From Bacteroidota bacterium (lineage in GTDB: Bacteria > Bacteroidota > Bacteroidia > Flavobacteriales > Weeksellaceae), in contig JAEWIR010000034.1 in the NCBI GenBank assembly GCA_023386965.1, forward strand, positions 1 to 64,000: a stretch of DNA of 64,000 nucleotides, given 5' to 3'. Both the position numbers and the translations under genes were made by a program. A model generated the notes under the pieces. It was not told where the DNA came from. It was given only the letters and a program-made list of their open reading frames with translations, and searched no databases. Positions 1 through 7,980 of this stretch are shown here, in pieces. Each line of letters opens with the position of its first letter. Within the stretch, counting starts at the first letter, position 1.

Positions 1-1
1 A

Positions 2-100
2 AAAAGGATTTCCGCTGCAATCGGGGCTATGATCCGGTGGGTCCCTTTTCCCCCTTTAGTAATTAACCGGTATCTGCGCATTTTACTGATTGTAAAATGA
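2..100 (+). other. possible 3' end of a gene entering from the left
   Basis: Frame 2 is open from the window edge to a TGA at 98-100 and would encode a 32-residue basic, hydrophobic tail containing VPFPPLVINRYLRI. Frame 1 is also open, but only to a TAA at 64-66. The upstream sequence is missing, so neither frame can be assigned a product. This may be the C-terminus of an upstream gene or simply noncoding. Confidence 0.25.
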
Positions 101-114
101 TTCAACGGCACCTT

Positions 115-176
115 TGTCATTCCGCAGGAATCTCTACGCAGTCCCTATAAGTAGTTTAGATTCCTCCGGAATGACA
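115..176. repeat. hairpin repeat, copy 1
   Basis: Left arm TGTCATTCCGCAGGAATCT and right arm AGATTCCTCCGGAATGACA are 19-base inverted repeats with one mismatch, separated by about 24 bases. No transposase is nearby. It looks like a REP or MITE-like intergenic element. Confidence 0.8.
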
Positions 177-257
177 GATGTTGAAAGATAACTTAGGATC
201 TCCGGTTGAGTTGGAAGCAATAACGTCATCATAGTCCTATACGGGTAATGCCGTCTT

Positions 258-320
258 TGTCATTCTGCAGGAATCTCTACGCAGTCCTTTTTATTGGGTT
301 TAGATTCCTACGGAATGACA
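258..320. repeat. hairpin repeat, copy 2
   Basis: Same design as copy 1: left arm TGTCATTCTGCAGGAATCT, right arm AGATTCCTACGGAATGACA, and the shared inner sequence CTACGCAGTCC. The sequence between copies 1 and 2 resembles that between copies 2 and 3 (for example TTGGAAGCAA and TGCCGTCT), so the whole unit of about 144 bases is a diverged tandem duplication. Confidence 0.8.
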
Positions 321-402
321 GGGTTGGAGTGATAATTCACGTTTGCCTTGTTGAATTGGAAGCAACATCGGCCTTATTGCATTAAATAGGTACTGCCGTC
401 TC

Positions 403-432
403 TGTCATTCCGCAGGAATCTCCACGTACTCT
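403..432. repeat. hairpin repeat, half copy 3
   Basis: The left arm TGTCATTCCGCAGGAATCT is intact and identical to that of copy 1, but no matching right arm follows. This is a truncated or decayed third copy next to the GLPGLI gene. Confidence 0.7.
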
Positions 433-519
433 TACAATTCAGTTTCTAGGCCTGTTCCTATTTTGTATAATTAATTATATATTAGTCATGATTAAGTCAC
501 AACAATTAATAACATTTTT

Positions 520-1347
520 ATGAAGCAATATTCCACGCTACTTCCATTTGTCCTCTGTTTTGTAACCTCAATGTTTTTTGGCCAATCTTACTCAATTCTT
601 TATAAGGTAAGCTACCGGCCGGTGGCTGATGTTAAGAAACGGAAAACCGAATATATGATGCTGGAGGTTGATAATTTCAAAAGCAGGTTTTTCAGTCAGG
701 ATCAGAAGAAACTTGATTCAATGGTACAGGCTAATGACCCTGCACTTTCTGACAGTTATGAACTACCGAACTTAAAGTTTGAGGTTTACAAAGATCTTTC
801 AGGCAAAAAATCTTTGGTTTCAGCGGACTTTAACGGTGCTACCTATATTTATGAAGAGCCGGCTCCTGCATATGAATTAGTAAAGACAAGTCCGGGTAAA
901 CTTGAAAATTATTGGATAAAGCAGGCCTGGACAAATGCTGGAGGACGGGAGTGGGCTATTTTCTATACTGAGGATGTGCCTCTTTTTGTTGGACCTTATC
1001 TTTTTTCGGGCCTCCCAGGAATGGTTTATAAAGCAATTTCCAGCGACATGGATTATGAGATTACTTTTGTCGGAATCCAAAAATCTACTAAGACTAAGGA
1101 AATAAAGTTGCCAAAAACAAATATTACGAAAGAAAGATATTCAAAGCAGATTAAAGAGTTTCTGGAAAACCCTGGACATCACAGTATAATGTACAAAAAT
1201 ATCTGGGGCGACACATTTCACTATAACTTCAAAACGTCGTCGCCGGCTGTAATAAAACAGCAGGAGGAACTGATGAAAAAGATTACGTCAAAATTTAACA
1301 ATCCCATTGACAAAGAGATGTATCTGTTTGATATCATTGTTCCGTAA
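520..1347 (+). CDS. GLPGLI family secreted protein
   Basis: A 275-residue exported protein. Residues 1-22 form a signal peptide ending FFGQ. The family signature is present as GLPGM at residues 164-168, preceded by the typical aromatic stretch ending VPLFVGPYLFS. The GLPGLI family (TIGR01200) is largely confined to Bacteroidota; its biochemical role is unknown and no catalytic residues can be named. The gene stands alone after the repeat region and converges on the HAD gene, whose stop lies about 20 bases beyond. The family call is firm; periplasmic or surface location is inferred from the signal peptide. Confidence 0.85.
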   Translation: MKQYSTLLPFVLCFVTSMFFGQSYSILYKVSYRPVADVKKRKTEYMMLEVDNFKSRFFSQDQKKLDSMVQANDPALSDSYELPNLKFEVYKDLSGKKSLVSADFNGATYIYEEPAPAYELVKTSPGKLENYWIKQAWTNAGGREWAIFYTEDVPLFVGPYLFSGLPGMVYKAISSDMDYEITFVGIQKSTKTKEIKLPKTNITKERYSKQIKEFLENPGHHSIMYKNIWGDTFHYNFKTSSPAVIKQQEELMKKITSKFNNPIDKEMYLFDIIVP

Positions 1348-1366
1348 AATACCTAAGAACTGACTT

Positions 1367-2026
1367 CTAAAAATACTTCTTCACCTTCTCAAACTCAATA
1401 TCTGCAAAATCAAATACCGAAAGGTTGGCTTTGGTATAGTCCTGATTCTTTGAATGCGCGCTTTGGTAAGCCGTACAGAAAATTCCGGCGGAATGCGCGG
1501 CCTCAATCCCGTTGGTAGAATCCTCGATTACCATACAGTTGGCCCTGGGTTCACCGGCCATGTCAGCAGCCAGTTCAAAGATTTCCGGGTGCGGTTTGGA
1601 TTCCTGAAGGTCTGCACCGGAAATTTTTCCGATAAAATAGGGTTCAAGCTCGAACTTCTCAAACACCCAGTTGATGGTGTTCATGTGTGCCGACGAAGCC
1701 AGTACGAGCTTAACACCGTTTTCATAATAGTTCTCAATAAGGCTTTTTACGCCCGGGATCAGGTCGAAATCCGGGTCGGTGTCGAAATAATTCTTGAAAT
1801 GGTGCCTTTTAATACGTGCCAGATCTTCATGGTCTGCTTCCAGCCCGAAAGTGTCAATAAGCGTATTGCAAACCCGTTTGGTTGAAGCGCCTGTAAAAGT
1901 GGTAAAGAGTTCCTCCGAAACTTCAATTCCGAAATCCTCAAACATCCGGAAATAGGCTTTTCTGTGTAAAGGTTCAGTGTCCACAATCACACCGTCCATG
2001 TCAAATAAAACAGCTTTTAAAGGCAT
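1367..2026 (-). CDS. HAD-superfamily hydrolase, beta-phosphoglucomutase-like
   Basis: A 219-residue cytoplasmic HAD subfamily IA phosphatase or phosphomutase. Motif I is DMDG at residues 9-12 with nucleophile Asp9; motif II is the Ser pair at 111-112; motif III is Lys144 in SKPHP; motif IV is VIEDS at 166-170. A helical cap lies between motifs I and II. I chose the ATG at 2026, not the longer frame to 2107, because motif I must lie near the N-terminus and a TAGTTTTG promoter box ends 14 bases upstream of it. The substrate is a small sugar phosphate or nucleotide and cannot be read from sequence. It is divergent from the agmatinase-like gene. Confidence 0.85.
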   Translation of the reverse strand: MPLKAVLFDMDGVIVDTEPLHRKAYFRMFEDFGIEVSEELFTTFTGASTKRVCNTLIDTFGLEADHEDLARIKRHHFKNYFDTDPDFDLIPGVKSLIENYYENGVKLVLASSAHMNTINWVFEKFELEPYFIGKISGADLQESKPHPEIFELAADMAGEPRANCMVIEDSTNGIEAAHSAGIFCTAYQSAHSKNQDYTKANLSVFDFADIEFEKVKKYF

Positions 2027-2040
2027 TTCAATTTTTTTTG

Positions 2041-2048
2041 CAAAACTA
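2041..2048 (-). promoter_or_regulatory. -7 promoter box for the HAD gene
   Basis: TAGTTTTG on the minus strand matches TAnnTTTG, the Bacteroidota sigma-ABfr -7 consensus. It ends 14 bases before the chosen ATG and argues against the longer start at 2107. Confidence 0.55.
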
Positions 2049-2135
2049 TTAAAATAATAGGGAACCAAGACAACGGTACAATATATATATCCAGCAACAG
2101 TCGCCATGAGCGGCCGCCGGTGACCGCAATTTTAT

Positions 2136-2143
2136 TATCTTTG
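2136..2143 (+). promoter_or_regulatory. -7 promoter box for the agmatinase-like gene
   Basis: TATCTTTG matches TAnnTTTG and lies 36 bases before the chosen ATG at 2180. It falls inside the longer possible frame that begins at 2120, which supports the shorter start. Confidence 0.55.
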
Positions 2144-2179
2144 AAATCCGAAAAATCAAATTTAAAAAGACCACCATCA

Positions 2180-3031
2180 ATGAGAACATACGCAGCAATC
2201 CCGGAAGAAAATGCAACCCTGGAAAACTCGAAAGTAATGCTTGTCACTGTACCGTACGACGGAACTTCAACCTGGGGAAAAGGTGCCGACAAAGGACCCG
2301 AGCTTTTCCTGGATGCTTCCGAGAATATGGAACTTTACGATATTGAAACCGGCACCGAACCCTACCTGGAAGGCGTTTATCTGGCTGGTGAGATTTCAGA
2401 AAATTCTTCACCCGAGGAGATGACTGAAGCGGTGTACACTAAAACCAAAGACCTTCTTCAGAATGAAGGCAAACTTTTCACCCTGTTTGGAGGTGAGCAT
2501 TCAGTTTCCATAGGTTCCATCCGCGCGGTAGGTGAGAAGTACGAAAATCTTACTGTTTTGCAGCTGGATGCGCATACCGATTTAAGACCTGAGTTTCACG
2601 GTTCCACCTCCAATCATGCCTGTGCGGTTTTTGAAGCTTCGCAGAAACTGAATCTGGTTCAGGTGGGTATCCGCTCCTGCGATGCTGAAGAAATTCAGTA
2701 TGTCCCTAAAGGTCAGTGTTTCTGGGCGCACGAGATTGCCACCAATCCCAATTGGATAGACGATGTTTTGGCCAAGGTTTCCGGTAATGTGTACATAACC
2801 ATTGACCTGGACGCTTTCGACCCTTCTATTGCACCGTCTACAGGAACGCCGGAGCCGGGTGGCCTGCAGTGGTACCCAACCCTGGAACTGCTGAAGAAAG
2901 TGTTTGAAAAATGCAATGTGGTGGCATTTGATATTGTAGAGCTTATGGATTCGCCTATGCCCAAGCCTACGGCTTTTTTGGCGGCCAAGCTCTACTATAA
3001 GATGCTGGCTTACTATCATCTGAATAAATAG
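2180..3031 (+). CDS. speB: agmatinase / arginase-family ureohydrolase
   Basis: A 283-residue ureohydrolase that probably hydrolyses agmatine to putrescine and urea. All six Mn ligands of the family are visible: His107 in GGEHS, Asp130, His132 and Asp134 in DAHTD, and Asp209 and Asp211 in IDLDAFDP. The start MRTYAA at 2180 fits family length; the frame is open to 2120, but a promoter box lies in that extension. In many Bacteroidota agmatinase sits beside arginine decarboxylase, but none is present here. Formimidoylglutamase or guanidinobutyrase activity cannot be excluded. Polyamine synthesis is the inferred role. Confidence 0.85.
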   Translation: MRTYAAIPEENATLENSKVMLVTVPYDGTSTWGKGADKGPELFLDASENMELYDIETGTEPYLEGVYLAGEISENSSPEEMTEAVYTKTKDLLQNEGKLFTLFGGEHSVSIGSIRAVGEKYENLTVLQLDAHTDLRPEFHGSTSNHACAVFEASQKLNLVQVGIRSCDAEEIQYVPKGQCFWAHEIATNPNWIDDVLAKVSGNVYITIDLDAFDPSIAPSTGTPEPGGLQWYPTLELLKKVFEKCNVVAFDIVELMDSPMPKPTAFLAAKLYYKMLAYYHLNK

Positions 3032-3052
3032 AGATTTTATAAAAGTACATTC

Positions 3053-3086
3053 AAAACTTTCCGGGCTTACGGGAAGTTTTATTTTT
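3053..3086 (+). terminator. terminator after the agmatinase-like gene
   Basis: AAAACTTTCC pairs with GGGAAGTTTT across an 8-base loop with one wobble, followed by ATTTTTA. Confidence 0.6.
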
Positions 3087-3104
3087 AATTTAATTTGCTA
3101 AGTG

Positions 3105-3716
3105 ATGCTTAATCTGTTTGACGAGAGTTTTGATCCGGAAGAAAATCTGCTTCCCCAAGACGGAACGGTACACTATTTTGGAAGGGTGCTGGAGCCGGCG
3201 CAGGCAGATGATTTTTATGAAAAATTGCTGACAGGTATTGAATGGAAAAATGATGAAGCAGTTATTTTCGGCAAAAAAATCCTCACCAAAAGAAAGGTCG
3301 CCTGGTATGGCGATGAGGAATTTGAATACACCTATTCCAAATCAACAAAAGCAGCATTGGCGTGGACCGATGACCTTCTGGAACTGAAAATGATGGTGGA
3401 AAAGAAAACGGGGGAAATCTTTAACTCCTGCCTGCTGAACCTTTACCACACTGGTGATGAAGGCATGGCCTATCACAGCGACGGTGAAAAGGACCTTAAG
3501 AAAAACGGCGCAATTGCCTCCCTAAGTTTGGGTGCTGAAAGGAAATTTTCATTTAAGCATAAAACCACCGGCCAGAAAGTGGAGTTGGTACTGCAACATG
3601 GCAGTCTGTTGGTAATGAAAGACCAAACGCAAAGCTTTTGGCTTCACCGTTTACCACCGACCAAGAAAGTGTCCACCCCGCGAATCAATCTTACCTTCCG
3701 CACGATCGAAAAATAA
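3105..3716 (+). CDS. AlkB-like 2-oxoglutarate/Fe(II) oxygenase
   Basis: A 203-residue dioxygenase of the AlkB family, which removes methyl groups from N1-methyladenine and N3-methylcytosine in DNA by oxidation. The iron ligands are His124 and Asp126 (HSD) and His181 (WLHRLP); Arg193 and Arg199 in PRINLTFR bind 2-oxoglutarate. The NLYHTGDEGMAYHSD stretch is typical of the ALKBH2/3-like bacterial group. A GTG sits one codon upstream, at 3102; the ATG at 3105 is the more likely start. Its 3' end is shared with the neighbouring convergent gene through one hairpin. DNA repair is a family-based inference; RNA could also be a substrate. Confidence 0.85.
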   Translation: MLNLFDESFDPEENLLPQDGTVHYFGRVLEPAQADDFYEKLLTGIEWKNDEAVIFGKKILTKRKVAWYGDEEFEYTYSKSTKAALAWTDDLLELKMMVEKKTGEIFNSCLLNLYHTGDEGMAYHSDGEKDLKKNGAIASLSLGAERKFSFKHKTTGQKVELVLQHGSLLVMKDQTQSFWLHRLPPTKKVSTPRINLTFRTIEK

Positions 3717-3717
3717 G

Positions 3718-3741
3718 AAATCCCCGAATTTTCGGGGATTT
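3718..3741. terminator. bidirectional terminator
   Basis: AAATCCCCGAA and TTCGGGGATTT are perfect 11-base inverted repeats around a TT loop, placed between two convergent genes and able to serve both strands. Confidence 0.75.
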
Positions 3742-3763
3742 CAAATATTTACTTAGATTGATG

Positions 3764-4183
3764 TTATGCTTTCAGATAACGTGCGTAAGCATAGCCCTCT
3801 TCTCCCGATGATGTCCGGATCTTCCACCAGTCATCTGAAGACTGCTCAACGAGTGTCACCGATTCACCTTTGGAAGCCTTCCCAATGATGGCTGCGTCGG
3901 TAGATGGTTCCTGTCTGATGTTCAGGCTGGACTCTTCTGTGTTTACAGTAAGATTGGCGCCGGACGCCAGACCTGTAACCTGCACGTCAAGATTGATGTC
4001 TGATGCAGAATACGTTGTATCTATTGCACCTAATGCGTTCCATACCGCATCTTTAGCAGCCGTACTGCCTGCAGATCCCGAAACGTAAAGTATTCCGTCC
4101 TGCTCCCTTACCTGTAAACCGGAAATTCCCGCAGCCTGTGCTGCAGAGATTACACCGGCATATTTATCCTGTAATGCGCTCAT
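3764..4183 (-). CDS. BON-like plus bacterial SH3 domain protein
   Basis: A 139-residue protein with two parts. Residues 1 to about 62 resemble a BON (phospholipid-binding) fold, with the VREQDGILYVSGSA pattern. Residues about 77-139 form a bacterial SH3 domain (LNIRQEPSTDAAIIG, then WWKIR and GYAYARYL), a fold that often binds peptidoglycan. No clear signal peptide is seen, which is odd for an envelope domain pair. It follows the BON lipoprotein gene by 8 bases on the same strand, so the two are probably co-transcribed. Function in envelope integrity or stress is inferred. Confidence 0.75.
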   Translation of the reverse strand: MSALQDKYAGVISAAQAAGISGLQVREQDGILYVSGSAGSTAAKDAVWNALGAIDTTYSASDINLDVQVTGLASGANLTVNTEESSLNIRQEPSTDAAIIGKASKGESVTLVEQSSDDWWKIRTSSGEEGYAYARYLKA

Positions 4184-4191
4184 TTTATTAC

Positions 4192-4668
4192 TTATTTAAC
4201 GTTATAGTTGTAATTTACTTTCCCTGCCTGAAGCGCATCTACTGATTCTTTTATCTTTCTGGCCTGAGCAGGCGATACGTCACCTGTTAGTGTCAGTTCT
4301 CCGTTTACAACCTCAACTTTAACAGACGGGAAATCTTTTACCGCATCCTGAACTTTTTGCTGAACAGCCGGATCAACTGCGGACACAGTTTCCACCACAG
4401 GCGCTTCAATACGGGTCATATCCATCACATCTTTTATTCCCGGGATTGCTTTCAGCTGGCTGAGCATCGCATCGCGGGAAGCTTCATCCGGGAACGTACC
4501 GCTCAGATGGGCCGTACCGTCTTTCACTTCTACAGTTGCACCTGGGTTGCTGGTTACCACTGTTGTAGCCTGGGTAGTAAGTTCTGCATCAGAAACTTTC
4601 TTTTTACAGGCAACTGAACCAAAAGATATAGCCAGCGCCATGGCAGCCATTGCAAATGTTTTTTTCAT
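4192..4668 (-). CDS. lipoprotein with two BON domains
   Basis: A 158-residue lipoprotein. The signal peptide ends at a lipobox GSVAC (Cys21), followed by a charged KKK. Two BON domains follow, at about residues 28-68 (VKDGTAHLSGTFPDE) and 97-156 (VVNGELTLTGDVSP). The layout resembles OsmY or DolP of Proteobacteria, periplasmic BON proteins linked to membrane stress. First gene of a two-gene unit with the BON/SH3 protein. A minus-strand TAAATTTG box lies 33 bases upstream. The domain call is secure; the physiological role is unknown. Confidence 0.85.
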   Translation of the reverse strand: MKKTFAMAAMALAISFGSVACKKKVSDAELTTQATTVVTSNPGATVEVKDGTAHLSGTFPDEASRDAMLSQLKAIPGIKDVMDMTRIEAPVVETVSAVDPAVQQKVQDAVKDFPSVKVEVVNGELTLTGDVSPAQARKIKESVDALQAGKVNYNYNVK

Positions 4669-4701
4669 AGTAATTTATTTAATGTTAAGAATAAATGATC
4701 T

Positions 4702-4709
4702 CAAATTTA
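4702..4709 (-). promoter_or_regulatory. -7 promoter box for the BON operon
   Basis: TAAATTTG on the minus strand, 33 bases before the ATG at 4668, matches TAnnTTTG. Confidence 0.5.
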
Positions 4710-4857
4710 GGAATACTTATCTGATTGTTGTTTCACCTAAAGGCTAAATGTTTCTTAAATTTTAAGGTCATACCTCCGGACCTTCGGTTTGCAGTCCTCT
4801 CATTCCGCGTGAGGTGCAGCGAGATTTAATGTTTGTTAACACTCTGATGAAAAATTA

Positions 4858-4865
4858 TATATTTG
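4858..4865 (+). promoter_or_regulatory. -7 promoter box for the dicarboxylate symporter
   Basis: TATATTTG, 19 bases before the ATG at 4885, matches TAnnTTTG. Confidence 0.55.
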
Positions 4866-4884
4866 TAGCTGTTATAAAAAATAT

Positions 4885-6312
4885 ATGAGTCCTACACTCC
4901 TAAGGATATTTCCTTATTTTACACTTACAGTTGCCGTACTGCTCCATGGAATCAATCTGTTAAACCCTCTTCCTCCCGACTATCTTGTCTTTGGTCACCT
5001 CCTTTTTGTGTTGGGAATGGTCACTTATGCGTTACAGCGAAAGAATCTGACCACCTGGATCCTGGTAAGTATTGTTATCGGAGTAATTGTGGGACGGGAT
5101 TATCCCGGTGTAGCGCTCTCCCTGCAGCCACTTAGCCAAGGGTTTATCCGCCTGGTAAAGACCATTGTGGGACCCATACTCTTTGCAACCCTTGTCTACG
5201 GAATTGCCGGTCATTCCGATCTTAAGCAGGTAGGACGTATGGCCTGGAAATCATTACTTTACTTTTATACTGCTACAACCATTGCCCTTTTCATCGGACT
5301 TGCAGCCATTAATATTTCGCAGGCAGGTGTGGGAATCGACGCTTCCAAAATTCCGCACCATGATCTTCCCTCTACTTCAGCGGTTAAGGAAGCGGACCAG
5401 CGCGCTTTGGAAGCCATTCCGGAGCATAACCAATGGCTGTTTATGACCACAGCTTTCTTTCGGGATGTATTTCCTGAGAACATCATTAAGTCAATTTATG
5501 ACAACCAGGTTCTTCAGATCGTGGTATTTGCGATCATCTTCGGTATCGGTCTGGCTCAGTTACCGGAACGCAAGAAAAGACCTATGGTGGATTTCGTGGA
5601 CAGTCTGGCGGAAACGATGTTCAAATACACGCACATCATCATGTATTTTGCGCCGATTGGTGTGGGTGCCGCCATGGCTTATACCGTAGGTCATATGGGG
5701 ATTGACATCCTCAAATATCTCTTTATGCTCCTCCTTACGCTCTACTGCGCACTGATTGCCTTCCTGCTGCTGGTACTGCTGCCTATTGCGCTCTATATGA
5801 AGGTGCCTATTAAAAAGTTTATCCAGGCCATTAAGGAGCCGGTTTCCATTGCCTTCGCAACCACGAGTTCCGATGCGGCGCTTCCTGTTGTCATGCAGAA
5901 TATGGAGAAATTCGGTGTTCCCCGGAAAATTGTATCCTTCGTAGTTCCCACCGGTTATTCCTTCAATCTGGACGGAACCACGCTCTACCTGTCATTGGCT
6001 TCCATTTTTGTAGCGCAGGCTGCCGGCATGCATTTGTCCTTCGGTCAGCAGCTTCTCATTTGCCTTACACTTATGATTACGAGTAAAGGTGTGGCGGCTA
6101 TTCCAAGAGCTTCTCTTATAATACTTATCGCCACTGCCGATCAATTCGGTTTGCCGGTATTCATCATTGCAGCCATCCTGGGAATTGATGAACTTATGGA
6201 TATGGGCCGTACCTCTGTCAATGTGATCGGAAATTGCCTTGCATCAGTAGTCATTGCCAAATGGGAAGGTGAGTTTGACCAGCAGGCAGCACTTAACTTT
6301 GAGGAAGAGTAA
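4885..6312 (+). CDS. dicarboxylate/amino acid:cation symporter (DAACS family)
   Basis: A 475-residue integral membrane protein of the GltP/DctA family, importing glutamate, aspartate or C4-dicarboxylates with Na+ or H+. The first helical hairpin carries ATTSSDAALPVV, the family's serine-rich motif, and is followed by GYSFNLDGTTLYLSLASIF, which matches the conserved transport-site segment. About two extra N-terminal hydrophobic segments (residues 8-48) precede the usual core. The gene has its own promoter box and no operon partner. The exact substrate is not readable; symporter class is secure. Confidence 0.88.
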   Translation: MSPTLLRIFPYFTLTVAVLLHGINLLNPLPPDYLVFGHLLFVLGMVTYALQRKNLTTWILVSIVIGVIVGRDYPGVALSLQPLSQGFIRLVKTIVGPILFATLVYGIAGHSDLKQVGRMAWKSLLYFYTATTIALFIGLAAINISQAGVGIDASKIPHHDLPSTSAVKEADQRALEAIPEHNQWLFMTTAFFRDVFPENIIKSIYDNQVLQIVVFAIIFGIGLAQLPERKKRPMVDFVDSLAETMFKYTHIIMYFAPIGVGAAMAYTVGHMGIDILKYLFMLLLTLYCALIAFLLLVLLPIALYMKVPIKKFIQAIKEPVSIAFATTSSDAALPVVMQNMEKFGVPRKIVSFVVPTGYSFNLDGTTLYLSLASIFVAQAAGMHLSFGQQLLICLTLMITSKGVAAIPRASLIILIATADQFGLPVFIIAAILGIDELMDMGRTSVNVIGNCLASVVIAKWEGEFDQQAALNFEEE

Positions 6313-6440
6313 CCCGGATACTAATCCTGAGGAGCAACTTAGCAACAGCTGTTAAGCCTTATTGTCCTGGTACAATATGACTTTGGTTAGCTGTGGCAGA
6401 AAAGCTTATTTTTATTAAGTCTAAATTGGCGTTAATTCCG

Positions 6441-6448
6441 TAACTTTG
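6441..6448 (+). promoter_or_regulatory. -7 promoter box for mrp
   Basis: TAACTTTG preceded by ATTCCG; 23 bases before the ATG at 6472. It resembles the ATCCGTAnTTTT boxes before purB, dgt and gcvP. Confidence 0.6.
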
Positions 6449-6471
6449 CGGTTCAATATTCAGATATAATT

Positions 6472-7578
6472 ATGTTGACGAAAGCTAACGTTCAGGAATT
6501 CCTGAAAGAGATTGAAGTAGAAGACCTTGTGAATAACCTTCAGGTTATGGGCAATGAGGTATATATAGATATGACCGCGCACTCGCCGGCCATGCACGAA
6601 AAGAAGAAGCTGGAAGTTGCTATGAAGCAGGCTTTTGCCTCTCAGTTTGGAGAGGAAGTCGTGCTGAAGTTGAAGATTGTTTCACCTGAACCTACAGAAG
6701 TTCAGCAGAATCAGATCAAAGGAAAGCAGATTCCCGGAATTCAGAATATAATCGCCATTGCTTCCGGTAAAGGAGGTGTCGGTAAATCTACAGTTGCTGC
6801 TAACCTGGCGGTTACATTGGCAAACATGGGCTTCAAAGTTGGTCTTTTAGATGCTGATATTTACGGCCCTTCAGTACCGACAATGCTTGATACAGAAGGT
6901 GAAAAACCACTTTCAGTGGAAGTTGACGGTAAGAACCTGATGCAGCCCGTTGAAAATTACGGCGTGAAAATGCTGTCCATCGGATATTTTTCCGGAGCCA
7001 ACCAGGCGGTGGTTTGGCGTGGACCAATGGCGTCCAAAGCGCTCAACCAAATGATCCGTGATGCACATTGGGGCGAACTGGATTTTCTGCTGATCGACCT
7101 TCCGCCGGGAACCGGAGATATTCACCTTTCCATCATCCAGGAAGTACCTGTAACAGGAGCGGTGATTGTTAGTACACCGCAGCATGTGGCTCTTGCCGAC
7201 GTGCGAAAGGGTATCGCCATGTTCCAGATGGAAAGCATTAACATTCCTGTTCTCGGTCTGATTGAGAATATGGCCTATTTTACACCGGAGGAGCTTCCTG
7301 AGAACAAATATTACATCTTCGGGAAACAGGGTGCCCAATACCTTGCAGAAGATATCGGTATTCCTGTTCTGGGAGAAATACCTCTGATTCAGAGTATTCG
7401 TGAAGCAGGTGATGTGGGCCGTCCGGCCGCATTGCAGGAAAATTCTAAGATTGCAGAAATCTACGTTGAAACCGCCAAAAGTATGATTGAAAGTCTGGTG
7501 GAAAGAAATAAAAACCTTCCGCCTACAGAGGCCGTAAAGATAACAACTATGGCTGGTTGTTCACCAAAAGCAAAATAA
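6472..7578 (+). CDS. apbC: Mrp/NBP35-type iron-sulfur carrier ATPase
   Basis: A 368-residue P-loop ATPase of the Mrp/ApbC family that carries Fe-S clusters to apoproteins in the cytosol. Residues 1-75 form the N-terminal MIP18/DUF59-type domain. The deviant Walker A GKGGVGKST is at 99-107, followed by DADIYGPS and the switch region LIDLPPGTGD. The C-terminus ends near a single Cys (AGCSPK). It is followed 43 bases later by an Nfu scaffold gene, an arrangement that supports a joint Fe-S assembly role. An own promoter box is seen upstream. Confidence 0.92.
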   Translation: MLTKANVQEFLKEIEVEDLVNNLQVMGNEVYIDMTAHSPAMHEKKKLEVAMKQAFASQFGEEVVLKLKIVSPEPTEVQQNQIKGKQIPGIQNIIAIASGKGGVGKSTVAANLAVTLANMGFKVGLLDADIYGPSVPTMLDTEGEKPLSVEVDGKNLMQPVENYGVKMLSIGYFSGANQAVVWRGPMASKALNQMIRDAHWGELDFLLIDLPPGTGDIHLSIIQEVPVTGAVIVSTPQHVALADVRKGIAMFQMESINIPVLGLIENMAYFTPEELPENKYYIFGKQGAQYLAEDIGIPVLGEIPLIQSIREAGDVGRPAALQENSKIAEIYVETAKSMIESLVERNKNLPPTEAVKITTMAGCSPKAK

Positions 7579-7621
7579 TAAGGGAATCTGGTCTGGAAGC
7601 AGCACCACCCCGACACAAAAT

Positions 7622-7870
7622 ATGGAAAGTAATATCGTACACGAAGCCACTGTAACCAGGGTGCTAGAAGCACTGGAGAGCATACGTCCCTTCCTTAACA
7701 AGGATGGGGGAGACATAGAGCTGATTGATGTGGAAGGCAGCAAGGTGATCGTTAAACTTCAGGGAAACTGTAACGGCTGTCCTATGAGCTTTTCGACAAT
7801 GAAGCTGGGCGTCGAAAATACAATTAAGCAGTATGCGCCCGAAATTACTGAGGTCGTTAGTGTAAATTAA
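7622..7870 (+). CDS. NifU-like (Nfu) Fe-S scaffold protein
   Basis: An 82-residue stand-alone NifU C-terminal domain. Cys50 and Cys53 in GNCNGCP form the CxxC that holds a 4Fe-4S cluster between two monomers. KDGGDIEL and the closing PEITEV are family-typical. It lies directly after the mrp/apbC gene and ends before a terminator, so the two are probably one transcript that builds and delivers clusters. There is no frameshift or missing ligand. Confidence 0.92.
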   Translation: MESNIVHEATVTRVLEALESIRPFLNKDGGDIELIDVEGSKVIVKLQGNCNGCPMSFSTMKLGVENTIKQYAPEITEVVSVN

Positions 7871-7891
7871 CTCCTCAAATCTTTTCAGATA

Positions 7892-7925
7892 ACCCTTTCA
7901 ACCTCTGCGGTTGGAGGGGTTTTTC
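7892..7925 (+). terminator. terminator after the Fe-S pair
   Basis: ACCCTTTCAACC pairs with GGTTGGAGGGGT (two weak positions) around a short loop, followed by TTTTTC. Confidence 0.7.
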
Positions 7926-7969
7926 ATTTACTCAGCTAATTGACCACCTTTTATTGCCACCGCTTTTAC

Positions 7970-7977
7970 TATATTTG
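7970..7977 (+). promoter_or_regulatory. -7 promoter box only 3 bases before the dacB-like ATG
   Basis: TATATTTG ends three bases before the ATG at 7981. If it is used, the transcript would start at or inside the start codon, giving a leaderless mRNA; otherwise the box is fortuitous. Confidence 0.4.
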
Positions 7978-7980
7978 ACT

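Larger units (their letters stand above)
101..519. other. gene-poor region with hairpin repeats
   Basis: No credible coding sequence on either strand. It holds two complete and one half copy of an inverted repeat (listed separately), spaced about 143-145 bases apart, with related sequence between them. The last 85 bases before the GLPGLI gene are AT-rich and probably carry its promoter, but no exact TAnnTTTG box is seen there. Confidence 0.6.

Noticed and set aside
1454..1885. 143-codon frame opposite the HAD gene
   Set aside because: It mirrors a well-supported HAD coding sequence and has no family features.
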